A stretch of DNA of 37,678 nucleotides from CAYSCS01 sp964429695 (GTDB lineage: Bacteria; Acidobacteriota; Aminicenantia; Aminicenantales; Aminicenantaceae): contig CAYSCS010000046.1 of the NCBI GenBank assembly GCA_964429695.1, positions 1 to 37,678 on the forward strand, given 5' to 3'. The number at the start of each line of letters is the position of its first letter. Within the stretch, counting starts at the first letter, position 1. The notes below the pieces were generated by a model. It ran no database searches and was not told where the DNA came from. It worked only from the letters and a program-made list of their open reading frames with translations. Positions 32,503 through 37,678 of the stretch are shown here, piece after piece. A program made the translations under genes and the position numbers.

Positions 32503-33324
32503 CTATCTTCCTAAGAATCTCAAAACCAGATTGTTAAATTCTTCTGCCTTTTCTATTTGAGGAACATGCCCACATTTAGGGAGCACCTGAAGCTGCGAAT
32601 TCTTGATTAGAGCCTTCCCCGTGTATGCTTGATTAAGAGGAATTATTTTATCATCAGCTCCCCACACGATCAAAGTTTCTTGTTTTAGGCTGGTAGCCAT
32701 TTCGAGACAAAGTTCATGAATTTCTTTTCTTAAACCCTTCCTTTCCACACCCGAGCGAAGAACCTCAAGAAAGCTTTCTCTAACTTCTTGTCTTTTAAAC
32801 ATTCTCAACACACTATCAAGCAGAGTATGGGGGAGTCTTTTTTTATCATTAAACATGCGAGCAAGAATTAGCCTCACTGCTAAATGATTTCTCAAAGAAA
32901 GCGCAATTTCTCCCAGGGGAAACAACGACCCCAACCGCAATAAAACAGAGAGCTCTCGACCAAACCCGGGATTGGCGGCTAAAATTAATTTCTCCACTCT
33001 ATGAGGCATTTCAGAGGCCGCATAGAGCGAGATGAGTCCACCCAGAGAATTTCCTATGAGAGAAACTCGCTCAAGGTTGAGAGCTTTGATTAGGCTCTCC
33101 ATGAAATGTTTGATCATCGAGAAATTAAAACTAATTTCAGGCTTGGAAGAAAGTCCGAACCCAGGAAGGTCAAAAGCCATTACCCGATAAAAGCGAGAAA
33201 GGCTTTGGAGAGTAGGATGCCACCACTCGATTGAGGCACCTAAACCATGAATCAAAAGGAGAGGATATCCCTTTCCCTCGGAAACAAAACGAATTTTATA
33301 TCTCTCAAATTCTAAATATCTCAT
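32503..33324 (-). CDS. Alpha/beta hydrolase
   Basis: A 273-aa alpha/beta-hydrolase-fold protein. The oxyanion HGLG is at about 26-29, the nucleophile elbow GNSLGG has S93, the acid is D225 (WGADDKIIP) and the base H253 (CGHVPQIEKAEEF), so the catalytic triad is complete. No signal peptide is present. Length and motifs fit the large esterase/C-C hydrolase/haloperoxidase-like group, and the substrate cannot be told. First gene of a two-gene operon with the M23 peptidase, divergent from the alanine racemase gene. Confidence 0.87.
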   Translation of the reverse strand: MRYLEFERYKIRFVSEGKGYPLLLIHGLGASIEWWHPTLQSLSRFYRVMAFDLPGFGLSSKPEISFNFSMIKHFMESLIKALNLERVSLIGNSLGGLISLYAASEMPHRVEKLILAANPGFGRELSVLLRLGSLFPLGEIALSLRNHLAVRLILARMFNDKKRLPHTLLDSVLRMFKRQEVRESFLEVLRSGVERKGLRKEIHELCLEMATSLKQETLIVWGADDKIIPLNQAYTGKALIKNSQLQVLPKCGHVPQIEKAEEFNNLVLRFLGR

Positions 33325-33498
33325 TTTTGGATATTTTTCTTAAATTAAGTAATAATAATACCAGATTTCGAATCCATTGACAGCTGGAAACAATCCATGT
33401 TAATAAAAACATGTTTTCCAAATTTTTGCTTGATAAGATTTCGCTAATTGTGGAAATGATTTCCCTACTTTACATAATCCTCAAAGAAGGTATTTAAG
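33325..33498. promoter_or_regulatory. Divergent regulatory region with palindromes between alpha/beta hydrolase and alanine racemase
   Basis: Contains a perfect TTGACA (33377-33382) on the plus strand without a good -10 at 17 bases. An extended hairpin has TGGAAA (33385-33390) and CATGTT (33396-33401) pairing with AACATG (33408-33413) and TTTCCA (33415-33420). A separate palindrome GGAAAT-G-ATTTCC lies at 33452-33464. A CATAAT at 33473-33478 could be the -10 nearest the racemase. The palindromes are operator-like, but no regulator can be named. Confidence 0.4.
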
Positions 33499-34707
33499 AT
33501 GAAGATTAAAAGAAGAGAATTCCTTACCCTTTCGGGTTTGGGCTCAATCTTAACCTTAACTAAATTAAAGAAAGACATGCGAAAAACAACAAGGTGTGAA
33601 GCTAAGCACTCCTCTCTTGACGGATGGATTGAACTCATTGAAGAAAACGTGACATGGAACCTAAAAAAGATTCGGGAATATTGCAAAGTCCCTGTAATGG
33701 CTGTGGTCAAAGCCAACGCCTATGGACATGGTCTTAAAGAAATCGCCTCAATCTTGGAAAAACTAAGAATTGACTATCTCATGGTAGGGAAGCTTCAGGA
33801 AGCTCTATCCCTAAGAAAGAAAGGCATCACCTCAAGAATCAACAATTTTGGGCCCTTCGCTGCGGAGGAAGCTCATGAGATAGTCCAAAATGAAATTACG
33901 CAGTCAATCTCCTCTGAAGAAGTTATTACCCTTAATCAAGCTGCTCTCAAAGCTTCAAAAAAGGCAAAAATTAACATCCACCTTGACACAGGGATGAGTA
34001 GAATGGGGATTCCTTATTATGAAGCCTTGCCCCTCATTCAAAAAATTTCTTCCCTAAGTGGGTTGGAAGTGGTTGGAATTTCCACGACCCTTACAGAGGA
34101 CCCGGATTTTGATAAAGAGCAATTAGAAAGGTTCCTCAAGGTTTGTCAAGAAGCAGAATCCCAAGGGATAACCATGGGAGTGAGGCATGTTGCCTCAAGC
34201 AGTGGAATTCTTACTCTTAAATACTCTCACCTCGATATGGTGAGGCCAGGTATTCTGCTTTATGGATATTATCCCTCTGATGAGACTCAGAAAGAAGACA
34301 GACTCAACTTAAGACCCGTACTCCAATTCAAGGCCCGAGTGGTAGCTGTGAAACATCTCCGACCAGGAGATTCAATCTCCTACCACAGGGTATACAGAGT
34401 GAAAAAGAAAGAGAAAATCGCCATAATTCCGGTGGGATACTCAGACGGTTATCCTCAAAATGTGGCAGGAAAAGCATCTGTCCTTATCGGAGGAAAAAGA
34501 TTCCCTGTCATCGCCTCTGTAACCGCCAATCACATGCCTGTTCTTCTTGATGATGACTCTTCGGTTAAAGTGGGGGATGAAGTTGTACTCCTTGGACTTC
34601 AAGGGGAAGAAAAAATCCTGGCAGATGAGCTCGCCTCTTGGTCCGGTGTTTCGACTTATAAAATTCTGATAAGTCTGAATCCGCTCTTACCTCGTATTGT
34701 GGTTTAA
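33499..34707 (+). CDS. alr: Alanine racemase with N-terminal Tat-type signal
   Basis: PLP enzyme interconverting L- and D-alanine (or, if broad-specificity, other amino acids). The 402-aa protein has the catalytic lysine K71 (VVKANAYGHG), the tyrosine Y314 in VGYSDGYPQ acting from the other subunit, and the C-terminal TYKILISLNPLLPRI. The family core begins near residue 42 (DGWIELIEENVTWNL, matching W-E-I of other racemases), leaving a 41-residue extension that starts MKIKRREFLTLSGLGSI, a good twin-arginine motif with a short hydrophobic run. This predicts export of the folded, PLP-loaded enzyme. AAGAAGG precedes the ATG by eight bases. A broad-specificity periplasmic racemase is a plausible alternative to a cell-wall enzyme. 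Confidence 0.88.
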   Translation: MKIKRREFLTLSGLGSILTLTKLKKDMRKTTRCEAKHSSLDGWIELIEENVTWNLKKIREYCKVPVMAVVKANAYGHGLKEIASILEKLRIDYLMVGKLQEALSLRKKGITSRINNFGPFAAEEAHEIVQNEITQSISSEEVITLNQAALKASKKAKINIHLDTGMSRMGIPYYEALPLIQKISSLSGLEVVGISTTLTEDPDFDKEQLERFLKVCQEAESQGITMGVRHVASSSGILTLKYSHLDMVRPGILLYGYYPSDETQKEDRLNLRPVLQFKARVVAVKHLRPGDSISYHRVYRVKKKEKIAIIPVGYSDGYPQNVAGKASVLIGGKRFPVIASVTANHMPVLLDDDSSVKVGDEVVLLGLQGEEKILADELASWSGVSTYKILISLNPLLPRIVV

Positions 34708-34760
34708 TTAAGAAGAGGATTTTTGTTTTTCAGGAAAAGTAAAATATCTAAATAAGCTAA

Positions 34761-35615
34761 TCAAAAAATCTGAATTAAAAGGGAGACAACAATCCCTTTT
34801 TTCCCAGGACAAAGAATAAGTTCCAATTTCGACTCTTGAGAATCCCTCCTTTTATTCAGGCCTGAAATCTTCTTTGCCACAAAATAGCCGAGCGTAGAGC
34901 CGATGAAAATGTCTGAAAACCAATGTTCATTATCGTGGACACGCGAAAGCGCTGCAAGAGTTGCCAGGCCAAAGGCAAGCACATCCACATAGACTTCATC
35001 AGAGTTCTCGGCAACCGTGGTTGCCACTGCAAAGGCAGAGGAAGCATGGCCTGAAGGGAAGGAATGGTATCTTGAGCTAAGAGAGAAAGGATGATGGCTC
35101 GAAGCCCCTTCTTCTATTTTTGGTCGCGCTCTCCCCGTTGCGAATTTCATCCCAGAGACGATGATTCCGGTTATTGCCCAGCTTTCTAAGCAGAGAAGAG
35201 CGGTCTTCCTCAAACTTTTTTTTTCAAACGCTTCACCAGAAACATAAATTCCACTCATCAGAGCGAGGAGGAAAACGCCATTTCCTAGGGTTGAGGCTAA
35301 TTCTGAAAGTTCATAAGAGGAGTTACTCCTTCTTTCTATGATATATTCTTGAATCTCTCTATCAAAGGTATAAAAAAGGATTCCACTGGCCGCAATGGCA
35401 GAAAAAGTGAATACATCTTTCTTTTTCCATGCCTTCGGGCTTCGCGAAATATTGAAGAAATCATCTTTAAAATTTTTTAAGAATTGTCGATTAAGTCTAA
35501 AATCTGTGCGTTCTAATTCCTGACATAGGAGCGAAGGAGCCGAATAAAACAAAAGATTGAGAAACACCAGTATTGAAAGGGAAGACTTAAAACCAAACTT
35601 CCAAAAGTAGTTCAC
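34761..35615 (-). CDS. PAP2-family phosphatase
   Basis: Membrane-associated acid phosphatase of the PAP2 (lipid phosphatase) family. The three motifs are intact: KFATGRARP (K-x6-RP), PSGH, and SRVHDNEHWFSD (SR-x5-H-x3-D). The N-terminal signal-like segment (FGFKSSLSILVFLNLLFYSAPSLL) supports the GTG start at 35615, which lies just after the waaA stop. An ATG at 35681 in the same frame would overlap waaA by 56 bases and put 22 more residues before the signal. With the chosen start the protein is 284 aa. Likely substrates are undecaprenyl pyrophosphate or lipid A-linked phosphates, consistent with the waaA neighbour, but this is inference. Confidence 0.85.
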   Translation of the reverse strand: MNYFWKFGFKSSLSILVFLNLLFYSAPSLLCQELERTDFRLNRQFLKNFKDDFFNISRSPKAWKKKDVFTFSAIAASGILFYTFDREIQEYIIERRSNSSYELSELASTLGNGVFLLALMSGIYVSGEAFEKKSLRKTALLCLESWAITGIIVSGMKFATGRARPKIEEGASSHHPFSLSSRYHSFPSGHASSAFAVATTVAENSDEVYVDVLAFGLATLAALSRVHDNEHWFSDIFIGSTLGYFVAKKISGLNKRRDSQESKLELILCPGKKGIVVSLLIQIF

Positions 35616-35625
35616 TATCTTCTGC

Positions 35626-36894
35626 TCATCCAAGCATGAAATTTTCGATGATTTCAATAGTCTTTTCCGTAGCTCCCCCAAGATTATTCAAAGCCTCCCC
35701 CGCCCTCTCTCCCATTTCTCTCCAAAGTTCATCATTCTCAGCGAGGAAAAACTCTAAGAGCTCCTCTCTTGAACAAATCATCCGGGCTGCTCCTCGACGG
35801 ATAAATTCCTCTGCTAGAGAGGAAAAATTTTCCATATGCCTTCCAAAAAAAATTGGCTTCTTGTAAAATGCTGCTTCCAAGAAGTTATGCCCACCCCAAG
35901 GAATCAAGCTCCCCCCTATAAAAGCTGCATCACAAAGCGCGTAAAATGTAGAAAGCTCACCGAGGGTATCAAGAATAAGAATATCCCATCTAGAAGAAGG
36001 CAACACTTTTTTCCGGCACACAGTCTTTAAAGGGAACGAAGTACAGAGCCTTTCTACCTCTTTTGCTCTTTCCGGATGACGTGGGGCAAGAATAAGAGCG
36101 ATTTTGGGATTTATCCTTTTCCCTTTAGAAAATACCTCAATGAGAATTTCCTCTTCTCCTTTATGGGTGCTTCCCGCAACAATGACCCTATAATCTAGCG
36201 GAAGGCCGATATTTTTTTTCATCTCTTCAATCTCTGAATCTGTAAATTGAGGGGACTTTACTTCTGATTTCAGGTTTCCAGTTACCTCTATCAAGGAAGG
36301 AGAAACTCCTATCATTTCTAAAGCCTTCCTATCTTTTTCGGTTTGCACCGAAAAGTAATCAATATTTCTCAAAACTTTGACCATTAAGACTCTGAACTTT
36401 CTGTAGAAGCGAAACGACCTTGGAGAAATTCTGCCATTTACCAAAATTATGGCTCGAGCCTGCCTTCTTCCTTCTCTTAAAAGGTTTGGCCAGAACTCAG
36501 ACTCAGCCAGAATAAGAACTTTGGGTTGCAGATGATTGAAATATCTCTTCACTGCAATTTTAAAATCGAAAGGGATAAAAAAGATTTCATCGGCGAAAAA
36601 TATTTTTTCCTTGGCGAGTCTCATTCCGGAGTTTGTCAGAGTGGAAAGATAGATTTTCCACTCAGGATGCCTGATTTTTATTTCTCTTAAAAGGTTTTGA
36701 AGTGAGAGAATTTCCCCAACTGAGACAGCGTGAAACCAAAGAGAATCTCCTTTATTTCTCACTGAAGGAAGTTTAAGGCCCAGCCTCTCTCTAAGGAAGA
36801 GACTCTCTCCCTTTCTAACCTTCAGCTTAAAAAAATAAACAGGGATTACCACAAAAAGGCTAAGAAATAAAAAAAAAGAATATAAAAAATGCAT
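35626..36894 (-). CDS. waaA: 3-deoxy-D-manno-octulosonic acid (Kdo) transferase
   Basis: Adds Kdo from CMP-Kdo to lipid IVA, committing to lipopolysaccharide core synthesis. The 422-aa length is normal for WaaA/KdtA (GT30). An N-terminal membrane anchor (YSFFLFLSLFVVIPVYFF) is followed by the WFHAVSVGEILS block, the GRISPRSFRFY segment and the C-terminal GGSLIPWGGHNFLEAAFYKKPIFFGRHMENF region. Its presence shows the organism makes an LPS-type outer membrane. The TATAGT -10 on this strand ends nine bases before the ATG, so the message may be leaderless. It is followed by a PAP2 phosphatase gene. Confidence 0.94.
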   Translation of the reverse strand: MHFLYSFFLFLSLFVVIPVYFFKLKVRKGESLFLRERLGLKLPSVRNKGDSLWFHAVSVGEILSLQNLLREIKIRHPEWKIYLSTLTNSGMRLAKEKIFFADEIFFIPFDFKIAVKRYFNHLQPKVLILAESEFWPNLLREGRRQARAIILVNGRISPRSFRFYRKFRVLMVKVLRNIDYFSVQTEKDRKALEMIGVSPSLIEVTGNLKSEVKSPQFTDSEIEEMKKNIGLPLDYRVIVAGSTHKGEEEILIEVFSKGKRINPKIALILAPRHPERAKEVERLCTSFPLKTVCRKKVLPSSRWDILILDTLGELSTFYALCDAAFIGGSLIPWGGHNFLEAAFYKKPIFFGRHMENFSSLAEEFIRRGAARMICSREELLEFFLAENDELWREMGERAGEALNNLGGATEKTIEIIENFMLG

Positions 36895-36903
36895 GCCTTG
36901 ATG

Positions 36904-36932
36904 ACTATACTAAAATAGATTCTCTTTCGCAA
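36904..36932 (-). promoter_or_regulatory. Promoter of waaA (leaderless geometry)
   Basis: On the minus strand TTGCGA (4 of 6), a 17-base spacer and TATAGT (5 of 6) precede the ATG. Only nine bases separate the -10 from the start codon. Confidence 0.5.
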
Positions 36933-37034
36933 GCCGAGATTAAAAACCCGAATATTTGCTTATGGGATGATATTTTTTCATCTTATAAAAAAGAAGCATC
37001 TCTTTCCCCAAGAAACTGGTAACATAGAGGCATC

Positions 37035-37678
37035 ATGAAAAAACCGAGAGGTTTCACCCTCAAGCTGAAACTCCAAAAGGTATTTTTATGATACATCTTG
37101 CCATCGAAAATTTCATAACTTGGTTCCCTTCAGCGGACCAGGGTGACAGGTTCTGCTAGTCTGGCGCTTCTTCTAACCTTTGCCAAAGATATTGGTTTGT
37201 TCAAGCAACTGGAGCATCTCTTTTCTCCTCTGAAGTACGGGGGACGGGGTTATTCGCTCTCAGCCAGAGTACTTTCTTTTCTTCCAGACCTCAATTTCTT
37301 GCGTTCTGATCCAGGGTTATAGTGTCTTTTCAAGCTGGCTGAGTTTGGTGATGGGATTTACTGTGGGGTCTCTTTGCTTTCATGAGGTGTGGGGGACGAT
37401 AATAGATATTGACTCCACTCTGGTGGAGAGTGGAGCGCGGATTGCGGAGCGAACTTATGCCCTGAGCCTGAGGCGCTGTTTCACTCAGAGGAGAGAGCAT
37501 GAAAAAGAGCAAGCAGCCTGCTGGCTCATCCTGGTCCACAAGAGAAACACCGAGCCCTCTTCTCTGTCCCTAATACAGCCCGCTCGCCTCACTCCATAGT
37601 CCGTTTCTCTCCTAAGAGAGGCGATACCGAGAACCTCATCAGCATATCCTCTCGAAAGACTTTGGGGCTCATGCGGTC
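37035..37678 (+). pseudogene. Decayed IS1380-like DDE transposase, truncated by window edge
   Basis: The reading starts MKKPRGFTLKLKLQKV at 37035 and quickly hits a stop. In other frames come GSASLALLLTFAKDIGLFKQLE, a GYSLSARVLSFLPDLNFLRSDPGL block and, after 37340, IDIDSTLVESGARIAERTY. The last matches the first catalytic aspartate region (DxDST..E) of IS1380-family transposases. Near the window end RGDTENLI resembles the family's R-x-x-x-EN-x-I segment. Fragments lie in different frames with several stops, so the gene has decayed through indels and base changes. The rest lies beyond the window. Confidence 0.6.

Overview
The window looks like chromosomal DNA from a Gram-negative, probably anaerobic or microaerophilic bacterium. 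WaaA (Kdo transferase) implies a lipopolysaccharide outer membrane. The mix of ADP-forming acetate-CoA ligase, a tricorn-type protease, TldD/TldE, a two-domain protein disulfide oxidoreductase, COG3379-type AlkP enzymes and HEAT/HD-GYP proteins recalls Aminicenantota/Acidobacteriota-like lineages. That placement is an inference from gene content, not a computed assignment.

Layout. 1-276: end of an IS200/IS605-type element whose TnpA start is broken by an in-frame TGA. 507-2919 (minus): nadC-nadB of NAD synthesis. 3011-6826 (plus): a YbhN-like flippase/LPG-synthase membrane protein, then TldD and TldE. 6879-11246 (minus): tricorn protease, thioredoxin with an N-terminal zinc ribbon, nitroreductase. 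11396-14728 (plus): a HEAT-repeat protein and an HD-GYP phosphodiesterase that seem to share an N-terminal module. 14865-17704 (plus): protein disulfide oxidoreductase and fused ADP-forming acyl-CoA synthetase. 17797-24255 (plus): a tightly coupled operon of three AlkP-superfamily (COG3379-like) enzymes, a 63-aa ribbon-helix-helix-like protein and an EMC3/DUF106-like Oxa1-superfamily membrane protein. 24187-24828 (minus): second nitroreductase. 25238-26236 (plus): putative lipoprotein. 26291-29822 (minus): two ABC ATPase-permease pairs. 29867-31465 (minus): phosphoglycerate mutase. 31606-33324 (minus): alpha/beta hydrolase and M23 peptidase. 33499-34707 (plus): alanine racemase with a Tat-like leader. 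34761-36894 (minus): WaaA and a PAP2 phosphatase. 37035-37678: decayed IS1380-like transposase running off the window.

The most striking observation is that the 2,3-bisphosphoglycerate-independent phosphoglycerate mutase at 29867-31465 is circularly permuted. Its first ~310 residues match the C-terminal half of the canonical enzyme and its last ~210 match the canonical N-terminal half, in one full-length ORF with its own strong promoter. Nearly all catalytic residues survive, but the conserved DGRD substrate loop reads GRRG. The AlkP trio/RHH/EMC3-like operon is the best candidate for an undescribed multi-gene system.

Several good sigma70-type promoters place the -10 box only 8-10 nt before the ATG (nadC, the 3011 gene, the 17797 gene, waaA), which suggests leaderless transcripts beside conventional Shine-Dalgarno genes. 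Three divergent intergenic regions carry clear palindromes that could be operators. No tRNA, rRNA, CRISPR array or replication origin was recognised.
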